Shown piece by piece: positions 1-7,752 of a DNA stretch of 64,000 nt (positions within the stretch are counted from its first letter, which is position 1; each line of letters opens with the position of its first letter). The notes below the pieces were generated by a model that saw only the letters and a program-made list of their open reading frames with translations, did no database searches and was not told the origin of the DNA. Position numbers and translations under genes: made by a program. This stretch comes from Pseudomonas wenzhouensis. Its GTDB lineage: Bacteria; Pseudomonadota; Gammaproteobacteria; Pseudomonadales; Pseudomonadaceae. The stretch spans positions 868,001-932,000 of the forward strand of contig NZ_CP072610.1 in the NCBI RefSeq assembly GCF_021029445.1. Direction: 5' to 3'.

Positions 1-192
1 CGGGGAGGTGTAAATTTTGTAAATGCGACTGATTCTTGATGATTTGAAGGGCTTTGCGTCTGTTTCTGGCCTGCATGAGTTGCTGTCGACAGGAGGCTTG
101 TACGCTGTCCGGCCGTGAGTGGGCGTGGCGCTCGGTCAAGGGTTCGTGGTGGCGGATCTATCGCGGTCAGGCGGGTTGTGAAACACCCTCAA
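1..192. other. Left edge, no supported gene
   Basis: No convincing gene. Frame 1 is open from the window edge to a TGA at 37-39 and could be the last dozen codons of a gene outside the window. An ATG at 24 opens a 30-codon frame ending at 116, but its only purine-rich SD-like stretch (near 3-8) lies too far upstream. Neither piece is recognisable. Confidence 0.3.
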
Positions 193-245
193 CCGTCACG
201 CCCGCGAAAGCGGGAGCCCGGTGCCCGTCGGTCCCGGCATGACGG
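193..245. repeat. Palindromic intergenic repeat
   Basis: Outer arms CCGTCACGCC (193-202) and GGCATGACGG (236-245) pair imperfectly. Inside them CCCGCGAAAGCGGG forms a perfect small hairpin. The core resembles the common bacterial intergenic repeat with CCCGCGAAAGCGGG (the Neisseria dRS3 core is similar). It lies just past the end of the minus-strand DUF2218 gene, where it may act as a weak terminator or mRNA 3' hairpin. No other copy was noticed in the window. Confidence 0.55.
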
Positions 246-260
246 CTTTTGCAGTGTTTC

Positions 261-551
261 CTAGCAGGCTTGCCAGTCCAGGGTCAGCTCTTCCTGCCAG
301 ACGAAGCGTTCGAAGTGACTGCCGACGATACCCTGCAGGCGCTGCAGGTCTTCGCTGTTGTCGCTTTGTACCTGCAGGCGCAATCCCTGATTTTCTGCCT
401 TGAGGGTGGCCAGGCCTGAAGTGAACGTGATGTTGCCCTGATGCTCGTCGAAGCTGACCGGGATCTTGTGCGCGAAGTGTTTGCACAGTCGGCTGATATA
501 GCGGGCCGGGGTGTCGGTTGCCACGAAGGCCGTGCTGCTGAATGAAGTCAT
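261..551 (-). CDS. DUF2218 family protein
   Basis: A 96-residue protein matching the DUF2218 family, a small single-domain group of unknown biochemical role. The N-terminal part carries the typical S-R-L-C-K-H-F-A-H-K stretch (about residues 20-29), and the C-terminal part has the usual H-F-E-R-F-x-W-x-E-E-L pattern. No signal peptide or membrane segment is seen. The ATG is preceded by GAGG at good spacing. It lies 53 bp downstream of the oxidoreductase gene on the same strand and is probably co-transcribed with it. In other bacteria DUF2218 genes often neighbour siderophore or iron-uptake genes, but nothing of that kind is visible here, so no function is claimed. Confidence 0.85.
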   Translation of the reverse strand: MTSFSSTAFVATDTPARYISRLCKHFAHKIPVSFDEHQGNITFTSGLATLKAENQGLRLQVQSDNSEDLQRLQGIVGSHFERFVWQEELTLDWQAC

Positions 552-604
552 GAGGAAACCTCTCGGAAGATGATTGTGCTGTGAGTACGCCGCGTCAGCG
601 GCGT

Positions 605-1246
605 TCAGTACGCCAGGGTAAAACGCTGACGGATGTGTTGCGGCTGCTCGGTTTCGTCGAGCATTGCCACGGCGAGGTCGGCGACCGAAATGCTGCCCGG
701 CTCATCGCCATTGCTCAGCAACTCATCACGGCCCAGGCGGAACTTGCCGGTACATGGGCCTGGAACCAGCAGGGCAGCGGGGGAGACAAAGGTCCACTCC
801 AGCGCCTGTTCGTCACGCAGGATGTTCAGCACCTGGCGTGCGCCCTCGGCGCCTTCCTTGTACTCGGCGGGGAAATCAGGCGTATCGATCAATTGAACGC
901 CAGGCGCGACGTACAGGCTGCCAGCGCCACCGACCACCAGCAGACGCCTGATGCCGGCCTGCTTGCTCGCGGCGATGATCGAGCGGCTACCCGCGATGAA
1001 CTGCTCACGGATGTCCGCCACGCCCCAACCCGGGTTGAAGGCGCTTATCACCACGTCATGCCCATTGAGCTGTTCGCTCAGTGTGGCGCTGTTGTGTACG
1101 TCAGCTTGTACGGGGTTGAGCTGAGGGTGTGCGGCCAGTTTGTGTGGATGACGCACCAGAGCGCTGACCTGATGGCCACGATTCAGCGCCTCGTCCAGTA
1201 GCGGTGTGCCGACGTAGCCTGTGGCACCGATCAGGGCGATTTTCAT
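605..1246 (-). CDS. NAD(P)-binding oxidoreductase (atypical SDR)
   Basis: A 213-residue Rossmann-fold protein of the atypical short-chain dehydrogenase/NmrA-like type (the group annotated as NADH-flavin reductase or NAD(P)H-binding protein). The dinucleotide-binding glycines are G7, G10 and G13 in GATGYVG at the very N-terminus. The frame can be read further upstream to 1507, but the ATG at 1246 has GAGG 5 bp upstream and places the glycine motif where the family has it. It is divergent from the LysR gene (97 bp between starts), and LysR regulators often control the gene opposite. The substrate is unknown, and a redox or quinone-related role is only a family-level guess. Confidence 0.88.
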   Translation of the reverse strand: MKIALIGATGYVGTPLLDEALNRGHQVSALVRHPHKLAAHPQLNPVQADVHNSATLSEQLNGHDVVISAFNPGWGVADIREQFIAGSRSIIAASKQAGIRRLLVVGGAGSLYVAPGVQLIDTPDFPAEYKEGAEGARQVLNILRDEQALEWTFVSPAALLVPGPCTGKFRLGRDELLSNGDEPGSISVADLAVAMLDETEQPQHIRQRFTLAY

Positions 1247-1343
1247 GGAGACCTCGTGCAGTGAAGGTGGATACATCATCGCTGCTGGATAAACACGAGA
1301 AAAAGTGGCCTTATGCACTTGGATAATTAAGTGAGACTTCATA

Positions 1344-2231
1344 ATGGAGCAGCTCAAGCGTATGGCGCTGTTCGCCACGGTGGTGGCCAGGGGCTCGATG
1401 GTTGGCGCTGCCGAAGCCCTGGGCATGACGGCCTCGGCGGTCAGCCAGCAGGTTCGCCGGCTCGAAGAGGCCACCGGCGTTACCCTGCTGCATCGCACCA
1501 CCCGCAAGCTGACCCTGACCGAAGCCGGCGCGACCTTCTACGAGAGCTGCCGGCAGATCGTCGAACTGGCTCAGCAGGCCGAACAGCGCCTGGCCGAACA
1601 GCGTGATGCGCCGGTGGGGGAGTTGCGCGTCGCCGCACCGGTTGGCTTTTCCGGGCCGCTGTTGTGCGAGGCGCTGGCACCCTTGCTCAGTGCTCATCCG
1701 GGGCTGAGCCTGAGCCTGTTCTTTCAGGATGAGCAGATCGATCTGATCGAGTCGCGCATCGACCTGGCCATTCGCGTCGGCCTGCAGGAAGACTCCAGTC
1801 TCATTGCCCGTCATGTCACCGACTGGCGCATGCTGCCATGCGCTGCTCCGGCCTATCTGGCACGTAGCGGTATGCCCGTGGCACCGGAGCAGCTGCTCAG
1901 GCTCGACTGGATAGGCCTGCGGCATGAGCGCAGCCAGCACCTGACCCTGCAGGGGCCAGCAGGTGCGCAGCAACGCCTGCGCCTGGAGACGCGCATCAGT
2001 TGCAACAACATCCTGGCTGCGCGGCAGTTCACCTTGGCGGGGATGGGCGTGTCGCTGCAGCCCGAGCCGGAGATTCGTGATCTGCTCGGTCGCGGTGAGC
2101 TGCTGCCCTTGCTGCCAGACTGGCGCCTGGAGCCCATCGGCCTCTATCTTGTCACGCCAAGGCGCGATGCTCAGCCGGCCAAGGTGCGTTATGCCATGGA
2201 GGCGCTCAGGCGGCATCTGCTGAGTGCCTGA
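1344..2231 (+). CDS. LysR-family transcriptional regulator
   Basis: A 295-residue LysR-type regulator. The winged helix-turn-helix covers about residues 1-60, with the family pattern A-A-E-A-L-G-M-T-A-S-A-V-S-Q-Q-V-R-R-L-E and the following T-R-K-L-x-L-T-E-A-G. The rest is the periplasmic-binding-protein-like effector domain. Length is typical. It is transcribed away from the NAD(P)-binding oxidoreductase, the classic arrangement for a LysR protein controlling its neighbour, so regulation of the oxidoreductase/DUF2218 pair is the likely job (inference). The inducer is not predictable. It belongs to the large CrgA-like subgroup common in pseudomonads. Confidence 0.93.
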   Translation: MEQLKRMALFATVVARGSMVGAAEALGMTASAVSQQVRRLEEATGVTLLHRTTRKLTLTEAGATFYESCRQIVELAQQAEQRLAEQRDAPVGELRVAAPVGFSGPLLCEALAPLLSAHPGLSLSLFFQDEQIDLIESRIDLAIRVGLQEDSSLIARHVTDWRMLPCAAPAYLARSGMPVAPEQLLRLDWIGLRHERSQHLTLQGPAGAQQRLRLETRISCNNILAARQFTLAGMGVSLQPEPEIRDLLGRGELLPLLPDWRLEPIGLYLVTPRRDAQPAKVRYAMEALRRHLLSA

Positions 2232-2360
2232 TGTGCTGCCTCGTGCAATCTGTGCCGCTATCTACCGGCATCTGCCTCGGGAGCCTTTGAACAGGTGTCT
2301 GGCTGTGCGAGGATGCACAGCAATATTCCCTTGGCCAGACAGGATCCGTGATCCACACCG

Positions 2361-3248
2361 ATGAAGACGCCCAAACGTATTGAACCCCTGGTCGAAGACG
2401 GCCTGGTGGATGAGGTGCTGCGACCACTGATGAGCGGTAAGGAAGCAGCGGTCTATGTGGTGCGCTGTGGCGATGAATTGCGCTGCGCCAAGGTCTACAA
2501 GGAAGCCAACAAACGCAGCTTCCGCCAGGCTTCCGAATACCAGGAAGGCCGCAAGGTACGCGGCAGTCGCCAGGCGCGGGCCATGGCCAAGGGCAGCAAG
2601 TACGGGCGCAAGGAACAGGAAAGCGCCTGGCAGAATGCCGAGGTCGCTGCGTTGTTCCGTTTGGCCAATGCCGGCGTGCGAGTGCCCAAACCCTACGACT
2701 TTCTCGACGGCGTACTGCTGATGGAGCTGGTGGGCGACGGCGAGGGCGATGTTGCGCCACGGCTCAATGACGTCGACCTGCACCCGGACGATGCCCGTGA
2801 GTTCCACGCCTTCATGATCCAGGAGATCGTCAAGATGCTCTGCGCCGGCCTGGTGCACGGCGATCTGTCGGAATTCAACGTGCTGCTCGGCCCTGAAGGC
2901 CCGGTGATCATCGACCTGCCGCAAGCCGTGGACGCTGCTGCCAACAACCACGCCTTCAGCATGCTCGAACGCGACGTGCGCAACATGGCCGAATACTTCG
3001 GCCAGTTCGCCCCGGAGCTGAGATACACCAAGTATGCCAAGGAAATGTGGGCACTCTACGAGGCCGGCAAGCTGACGCCGGACACGCAGCTGACTGGCGA
3101 GTTCGCCGAACCGGAAGACGCCGCCGATATCGATGCGGTGATGCGCGAAATCAAGGCTGCACTGGCTGAGGAAGCAAAGAAACAGGCGCTGCTCAACGCC
3201 GAAGACGAACCCAAGGACGCCGAACCGATCCCGCCCTGGATGCGCTGA
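2361..3248 (+). CDS. RIO-family serine/threonine protein kinase
   Basis: A 295-residue RIO kinase of the bacterial RIO1-like type (P. aeruginosa has an ortholog annotated as a serine protein kinase RIO). The glycine-poor ATP loop is S-G-K-E-A-A-V-Y (about 25-32), and the ATP-binding lysine is in the A-K-V-Y-K stretch near 44. The catalytic loop is H166-G-D168-L-S-E-F-N173, and the metal-binding aspartate is D185 in I-I-D-L-P. All catalytic positions are present, so the enzyme should be active. The C-terminal tail (from about 245) is acidic. The natural substrate in bacteria is unknown. A REP pair follows the stop codon. Confidence 0.92.
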   Translation: MKTPKRIEPLVEDGLVDEVLRPLMSGKEAAVYVVRCGDELRCAKVYKEANKRSFRQASEYQEGRKVRGSRQARAMAKGSKYGRKEQESAWQNAEVAALFRLANAGVRVPKPYDFLDGVLLMELVGDGEGDVAPRLNDVDLHPDDAREFHAFMIQEIVKMLCAGLVHGDLSEFNVLLGPEGPVIIDLPQAVDAAANNHAFSMLERDVRNMAEYFGQFAPELRYTKYAKEMWALYEAGKLTPDTQLTGEFAEPEDAADIDAVMREIKAALAEEAKKQALLNAEDEPKDAEPIPPWMR

Positions 3249-3277
3249 GCTGCGATTATCGGGGGCTGCGCCTTGCC

Positions 3278-3337
3278 GTAGCCCGGATGAAATCCGGGGC
3301 GGTTTTCGCAGCCTCCCCCGGAGTGCATCCGGGCTAC
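3278..3337. repeat. REP inverted pair (family GTAGCCCGGAT)
   Basis: Two facing REP units, each starting with GTAG: 3278-3299 on the plus strand and 3337-3316 on the minus strand, joined by a short loop. The same doublet recurs at 9882-9942 and 27329-27382. It sits between the convergent RIO kinase and cueR genes. The right-hand GTAG head overlaps the end of cueR, and its TAG is the cueR stop codon. No RAYT transposase gene lies in the window. Confidence 0.9.
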
Positions 3338-3765
3338 ACGGAGCCTCCATGCGCGCATTTCGATGCGCCGCAGCTCACGCTCTGCTCGATGCCTTTGAGG
3401 ATCGGGCAGTCTGGCCGGTCGTTGCCCTGACAACTGTTCGCCAGCTCCACCAGCGTATCGCGCAAGGCCGTCATCTCGGCAATCTTGCGCTCCAATTCGG
3501 CGATGTGCTCTTCGGCCAGTGCTTTTACATCAGCACTGGCGCGCTGCTTGTCCTGCCATAAGGCCAGCAGCTTGCCGACTTGCTCCAAAGAAAACCCCAG
3601 ATCCCGCGCGCGCCTGATGAACGCCAGACGATGCAGATCATCCGTGTTGTACTGCCGATAACCACTCTCCGACCGCCCGGCATGGGGCAGCAGGTCGATG
3701 GACTCGTAATAACGAATCATCTTGGCGCTGAGGCCGGTGTGCTTGGCAGCTTGGCCGATGTTCAT
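3334..3765 (-). CDS. cueR: Copper-responsive MerR-family activator CueR
   Basis: A 143-residue MerR-family regulator that senses cytoplasmic Cu(I). The DNA-binding N-terminus (I-G-Q-A-A-K-x-T-G-L-S, R-Y-Y-E) is followed by the dimerisation helix. The metal loop has C112 and C120, eight residues apart and at the same numbers as in E. coli CueR, with C-P-I-L after the second. It overlaps copA by 4 bp (ATGA), so it is the second gene of a copA-cueR operon and autoregulation is likely. The tail is extended and Cys/Gly-rich, and the TAG stop comes from the head of a REP element. Expected targets are the palindromes at 6171-6193 and 6637-6665. Confidence 0.95.
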   Translation of the reverse strand: MNIGQAAKHTGLSAKMIRYYESIDLLPHAGRSESGYRQYNTDDLHRLAFIRRARDLGFSLEQVGKLLALWQDKQRASADVKALAEEHIAELERKIAEMTALRDTLVELANSCQGNDRPDCPILKGIEQSVSCGASKCAHGGSV

Positions 3766-6131
3766 GCGCGTGGCCTCCAGCGATTGAGCAGCAGGGCATT
3801 GCTCACCACGCTGACGCTGGACAGGGCCATGGCGGCGCCGGCGAACATCGGGTTGAGCAGGCCGGCGGCGGCCAGCGGGATCCCAATCAGGTTGTAGATG
3901 AAGGCCCAGAACAGGTTCTGGCGAATCTTGGCGTAGGTGCGCCGGCTGATATCCAGTGCTGCCGGCACCAGACGCGGGTCGCCGCGCATCAGGGTGATGC
4001 CGGCCGCGTGCATGGCGGCATCTGTGCCGCCGCCCATGGCGATGCCAACGTCCGCGGCAGCCAGCGCTGGCGCGTCGTTGATGCCGTCGCCCACCATGGC
4101 CACGGTGCCCTGCTTGCGCAGTTCGCCAACCAGGCGGGCCTTGTCGGCCGGCAGTACCTGCGCGTGAGGTTGGTCGATGCCCAGTACGCTGGCGACTGCT
4201 GCCACGCTGCCCTGGTTGTCGCCACTGATCAGGTGGCTGGTGATGCCCTGTGCACGCAGTTCGGTGATGGCGTCGGCCGCACCTTCCTTGAGCTGATCAC
4301 CGAATGCCAGCAGGCCGAGCAGGCGAGGGGCGTCACCGGTTTCGATCAGCCAGGACAGGGTACGGCCCTCGGCCTCCCAGGTGCGGGCGGATTCGGCCAG
4401 ATCCCCCGCCTGCAATTGGTTTTCTTCCAATAGGCGGCTGCTGCCCAGTTGCAGGCTACGACCCTCGACACTGCCAGCTATCCCCCGACCGGCCAGCGCG
4501 CGACTGTCGCTCAGTGCTGGCAGGGCAATGTGCTGGTCGGCGCAGCGCTGCAATACGGCCTTGGCCAGCGGGTGCTCGCTGCCCTGCTGCAGGCCGCCGG
4601 CCAGGCGCAGCAATTCGTCCTCGCTGGCCTCGCCCAGGCCAATATGGACGATGCGCGGTTTGCCTTCGGTAAGGGTGCCGGTCTTGTCGAACGCGATGTG
4701 CTGCACGGCATGCGCCACTTCCAGCGCTTCGGCGTCCTTGATCAGGATGCCATGGCGTGCGGCGACGCCAGTGCCGGCCATGATCGCGGTCGGTGTGGCC
4801 AGACCAAGGGCGCAGGGGCAGGCAATCACCAGTACGGCGACGGCGTTGAGCAGGGCGTTTTCCAAGGATGCGCCGAGCGCCAGCCAGCCCAGCAGTGTGG
4901 CCAGTGCGATGAGCAGTACGGCGGGGACGAACACCTGGCTGACCTTGTCTACCAGCTTCTGGATCGGCGCCTTGGCTGCCTGGGCATCCTCGACCAGACG
5001 GATGATGCGTGACAGTACGGTCTCGGCACCCAGGGCGGTAGTCTCGACCAGCAGGCGGCCTTCGCCGTTGATGGCGCCAGCGGTGACCTTATCGCCGGGC
5101 TGCTTGGCCACCGGCAGGCTCTCACCGCTGATCAGCGCTTCGTCGGCGTGGCTGTGGCCTTCGAGCACCTGACCGTCGACCGGGAAGCGTTCACCAGGCT
5201 TGACCACAATGCAGTCGCCCAGCGCCAGGGCGTCGATGCCGACGCGCTCCTCGCGGCCGTCGACGAGGCGCACCGCGTGGTCCGGGCGCAGTGCCTGCAG
5301 AGCACGAATGGCGCTGGTGGTCTGGCGTTTGGCGCGGCTTTCCAGGTACTTGCCGAGGAGGATCAGGCTGATGATCACGGCCGAGGCTTCGAAGTACAGA
5401 TGCGGCATCTGCCCGGCTGGTGTCGTGGCCCATTGGTACAGGCTCAGGCCGTAACCGGCGCTGGTGCCTATGGCCACCAGTTGATCCATGTTGCCGGCAC
5501 GGGCCTTCAGCGCCTGCCAGGCGGCGCGGTAGAAGCGTGCGCCGAAGATGAACTGCACCGGCGTGGCGAGCAGACACTGCGCCCAGGCCGGCAACATCCA
5601 GTGCAGGCCGAAGGGCTCGACCAGCATCGGCAGCACCAGTGGCAGGGTTAGGGCGATGGCCATCAGCAGGGTCAGACGTTCACGGTACAAGCGACGCTGG
5701 GCCTGATCGTTCGCTGGACGTTCGCCGAGCAGCTGTGCCCGGTAGCCGGCGGCCGTGACGGCTTTCACCGCCTGCTGTGGGTCGAACCCGGCGAGTACCT
5801 GCAGGCGCGCCTTCTCGTCGGCGAGGTTGACGGCGACCTGGCTGACACCCGGCAGTTTGCTCAGCGCGCGCTCGATACGGCCGACGCAACTGGCGCAGGT
5901 CATGCCCTCGATGCTCACTTCCAGGGGCTGGCTGGGTACGCTGTAGCCGGCACCTTCGATGGTGGCGATCAGCTGCGGAAGGCTCCCGGCAGGCGCTTCG
6001 ATGCGTGCCTGCTCATTGGCCAGGTTGACGCTGACACTGTTCACCTGCGGCAATTTGCCCAGCGCGCGCTCGACACGACCGGCGCAACTGGCGCAGGTCA
6101 TCCCCTGAATCGGCAGGTCGTAGGTGATCAT
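3762..6131 (-). CDS. copA: Cu(I)-exporting P1B-type ATPase CopA
   Basis: A 789-residue inner-membrane pump that exports Cu(I) from the cytoplasm. Two N-terminal metal-binding domains carry GMTCASC (C13/C16 and C79/C82). The membrane metal site is C-P-C in CPCALGL, the phosphorylated Asp lies in DKTGTLTEG, and the hinge motif is [10 protein letters not shown]. The start at 6131 is chosen because GAGAG lies 7 bp upstream and the first metal domain follows at once; an upstream ATG at 6155 has no ribosome-binding site. The promoter carries a CueR-type operator with a 19-bp spacer. It is followed by cueR with a 4-bp overlap. Confidence 0.97.
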   Translation of the reverse strand: MITYDLPIQGMTCASCAGRVERALGKLPQVNSVSVNLANEQARIEAPAGSLPQLIATIEGAGYSVPSQPLEVSIEGMTCASCVGRIERALSKLPGVSQVAVNLADEKARLQVLAGFDPQQAVKAVTAAGYRAQLLGERPANDQAQRRLYRERLTLLMAIALTLPLVLPMLVEPFGLHWMLPAWAQCLLATPVQFIFGARFYRAAWQALKARAGNMDQLVAIGTSAGYGLSLYQWATTPAGQMPHLYFEASAVIISLILLGKYLESRAKRQTTSAIRALQALRPDHAVRLVDGREERVGIDALALGDCIVVKPGERFPVDGQVLEGHSHADEALISGESLPVAKQPGDKVTAGAINGEGRLLVETTALGAETVLSRIIRLVEDAQAAKAPIQKLVDKVSQVFVPAVLLIALATLLGWLALGASLENALLNAVAVLVIACPCALGLATPTAIMAGTGVAARHGILIKDAEALEVAHAVQHIAFDKTGTLTEGKPRIVHIGLGEASEDELLRLAGGLQQGSEHPLAKAVLQRCADQHIALPALSDSRALAGRGIAGSVEGRSLQLGSSRLLEENQLQAGDLAESARTWEAEGRTLSWLIETGDAPRLLGLLAFGDQLKEGAADAITELRAQGITSHLISGDNQGSVAAVASVLGIDQPHAQVLPADKARLVGELRKQGTVAMVGDGINDAPALAAADVGIAMGGGTDAAMHAAGITLMRGDPRLVPAALDISRRTYAKIRQNLFWAFIYNLIGIPLAAAGLLNPMFAGAAMALSSVSVVSNALLLNRWRPRA

Positions 6132-6158
6132 GGCAGGCTCTCTAATGGCAGGCATGGC

Positions 6159-6193
6159 GACAGGATCAACCTTGACCCCATGGCAAGGTCAAG
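6159..6193 (-). promoter_or_regulatory. CueR-type promoter of copA
   Basis: On the minus strand TTGACC (-35) and GATCCT (-10) are separated by 19 bp, the long spacer of MerR-family promoters. The spacer carries the imperfect dyad whose outer arms CTTGACC and GGTCAAG span 6171-6193. The layout matches the known E. coli copA promoter, which also has a TTGACC box and a 19-bp spacer. Activation by CueR-Cu(I) is an inference from this match and the neighbouring cueR. Confidence 0.8.
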
Positions 6194-6196
6194 CCT

Positions 6197-6589
6197 TCAG
6201 TTCAGCGCAGGCGCTGCGTGCAGGCGCAGACCGTCGCTGCCCATGGCGATGCGGTATCGGCGTACTTCGCCGGCCAGCAGCTCCAGTGACTGCCCGGTGA
6301 GCTGGGTGATGCCGTCCTGGCAGCGGCCGCTGCCAGTCAGGCCCAGGCGTAACGACACCTTGCCTGGCGGCAGGTTGAAGGACACCGACTGGCCCTGATG
6401 CAGGCGTGCGGCCATCTGGTCATGCAGGTACAGCGCGACCTCGCAGGTGGTGGCCACCTCCAGGCGTTCGCGTGAGACGATCAGCACCGCGTAGCCTTCA
6501 CCCTGGCTGGTCGAGGGCAGTGGTGCCAGCGATTCGGCCTGAGCCAGGGGCGCCAACAGCAGGGCAAGAGCGATACGGAGTGGGCGCAT
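6197..6589 (-). CDS. Small secreted protein of the copper locus
   Basis: A 130-residue protein of unknown function. The start at 6589 has GAGG 8 bp upstream and opens a signal peptide (MRPLRIALALLLAPLAQA, probable cleavage before E-S), so the mature part is periplasmic. No lipobox is present. Two cysteines remain (in the T-T-C-E-V and G-R-C-Q-D segments) and could form a disulfide. The Y-L-H-D ... L-P-P-G-K-V-S-L-R pattern looks like a small beta-sandwich and recalls DUF2846-type lipoproteins, but this is only a resemblance. It lies between copA and copZ, facing away from copZ, with CueR palindromes on both sides. A role in periplasmic copper handling is inferred from position only. Confidence 0.75.
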   Translation of the reverse strand: MRPLRIALALLLAPLAQAESLAPLPSTSQGEGYAVLIVSRERLEVATTCEVALYLHDQMAARLHQGQSVSFNLPPGKVSLRLGLTGSGRCQDGITQLTGQSLELLAGEVRRYRIAMGSDGLRLHAAPALN

Positions 6590-6636
6590 GGCGAGGGTCC
6601 TCATGGGCAAACCAGGCGAATGACAGGCGGTAAGGG

Positions 6637-6668
6637 CTTGACCTTGCCATCGTGGCAAGGTCAAGACT
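6637..6668 (+). promoter_or_regulatory. Perfect CueR palindrome / copZ promoter
   Basis: A 29-bp perfect inverted repeat (6637-6665): CTTGACCTTGCCA, centre TCG, then TGGCAAGGTCAAG. Read rightward it gives TTGACC, a 19-bp spacer and AAGACT as -10, 34 bp before the copZ start. Because the arms are identical, the same geometry also points leftward to the 6197-6589 gene (TTGACC, 19 bp, AAGCCC), but the -10 there is poor. Confidence 0.85.
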
Positions 6669-6702
6669 ACACCCATCATCCCGTCTTTCAAGGAGTGTGC
6701 AC

Positions 6703-6900
6703 ATGCAGCAGTTCAAGGTCAGTGGAATGTCGTGCGGCCATTGCGTACGCGCCGTGACTCAGGCGATCCAGGCGCTGGATCAGGCGGCCAGGGTCGAAGT
6801 CGATCTGGCCGCAGGGCGGGTATCTGTCGAAAGCGTCCTGGATGCTGCGCAGATACAGGCGGCGATCCGTGAGGAGGGGTATGAGGTTGCGCCTGTCTAA
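6703..6900 (+). CDS. copZ: Copper chaperone CopZ
   Basis: A 65-residue heavy-metal-associated (HMA) domain protein. The Cu(I)-binding motif G-M-S-C-G-H-C has C11 and C14; the His between them is typical of soluble chaperones rather than ATPase domains. It delivers Cu(I) to CopA and buffers cytoplasmic copper. AAGGAG lies 7 bp before the ATG at 6703; in-frame sequence further upstream lies inside the promoter and is not coding. The strong CueR-type promoter directly upstream suggests copper induction. Confidence 0.94.
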   Translation: MQQFKVSGMSCGHCVRAVTQAIQALDQAARVEVDLAAGRVSVESVLDAAQIQAAIREEGYEVAPV

Positions 6901-6908
6901 CCGTAGCG

Positions 6909-7541
6909 CTACGACTCGACCCAGGGCCATTGCTTCAGCAGGCCGCGAAAGCAGCTGTCGATCATGGCCGGCGTGTCGGTTTGCGCGTCGAACAGATGGG
7001 GATCACGCAGCCAGTCGCTGAACAGGCCGACGAGCAACGCATGCAACGTACGAGAGGCCAGGCGCGGGCTGATACCTGCTTGCAGGTAGGGTTGCACCGT
7101 GGGCAAGGCGAACTGCTGTTCGCACAGGTCGATGAATTGATTGACGAAGGTCTCGTGCCGTTCCTCGGCCTCGCGCAGCTCTTCGGTGAACTCGCAACGG
7201 CGCAGCAGCACGGTGAGGATGCGCCGGCGCTGCTCGTCCAGTACCAGGTTGGCCATGGCCTCGATGCACAGGTCGCGCAGCAGTTGCAGCGATGACAGGC
7301 CATCGGCGGCTGCCAGTCGCTCGGCCAGGGGTTCCAGCGGCAGGCGTACCTGATTGAGCATTTCGTGGAACAGGTGGGCCTTGTTCTGGAAGTGCCAGTA
7401 AACCGCGCCGCGCGTCACACCGGCATGCCGGGCAATATGCTCCAGGCTGGTGTGGGCGACCCCGCGTTCGAGGAACAGCTGTTCGGCTGCCGCGAGGATG
7501 GCGTGGCGGGTTTTCTCCGCGTCTTCTTTGGTTCTGCGCAT
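6909..7541 (-). CDS. TetR-family regulator (TtgR/AcrR-like)
   Basis: A 210-residue TetR-family repressor. The N-terminal helix-turn-helix has the family pattern R-x-A-I-L-A-A-A-E-x-L-F-x-E-R-G and T-R-G-A-V-Y-W-H-F-x-N-K (about residues 12-55). The C-terminal region is of the MAATS type found in TtgR, AcrR and MtrR, which bind many hydrophobic compounds. Such regulators usually sit beside RND pumps; here the divergent gene 212 bp away is a Bcr/CflA MFS exporter instead. Control of that exporter is an inference from the arrangement. It converges with copZ (8 bp between stops), so it ends the copper locus rather than belonging to it. Confidence 0.9.
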   Translation of the reverse strand: MRRTKEDAEKTRHAILAAAEQLFLERGVAHTSLEHIARHAGVTRGAVYWHFQNKAHLFHEMLNQVRLPLEPLAERLAAADGLSSLQLLRDLCIEAMANLVLDEQRRRILTVLLRRCEFTEELREAEERHETFVNQFIDLCEQQFALPTVQPYLQAGISPRLASRTLHALLVGLFSDWLRDPHLFDAQTDTPAMIDSCFRGLLKQWPWVES

Positions 7542-7727
7542 GGTGATCCGGGTGTTGAAACTGGGCTCAGAGGCTGCCGAGTTTACCGACTTTGTCCCGC
7601 TTGCTGGTGGCTACCCTGTTTTACCGGCGCGATGTCCCCGAGCCGGAGCCGCAAGACTTTGGCGGAATCGCAGGTACAGTGCGTTGCACTGGCTGGCCTT
7701 TCGTGGGCGGCGCGAACAGTGAGATGA

Positions 7728-7741
7728 TTAGCCAGCTAACA
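7728..7741. promoter_or_regulatory. Candidate operator TTAGCCAGCTAACA
   Basis: A short dyad (TTAGC-CA-GCTAA) just upstream of the Bcr/CflA exporter start, in the intergenic region shared with the TetR gene. The identical 14-mer occurs at 24364-24377, upstream of the AEC permease gene. The binding protein is unknown. Confidence 0.4.
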
Positions 7742-7752
7742 AATGGCCCGGA

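Noticed and set aside
6132..6155. Upstream ATG as copA start
   Set aside because: No ribosome-binding site precedes it, and the first metal-binding domain begins right after the ATG at 6131, which has one.
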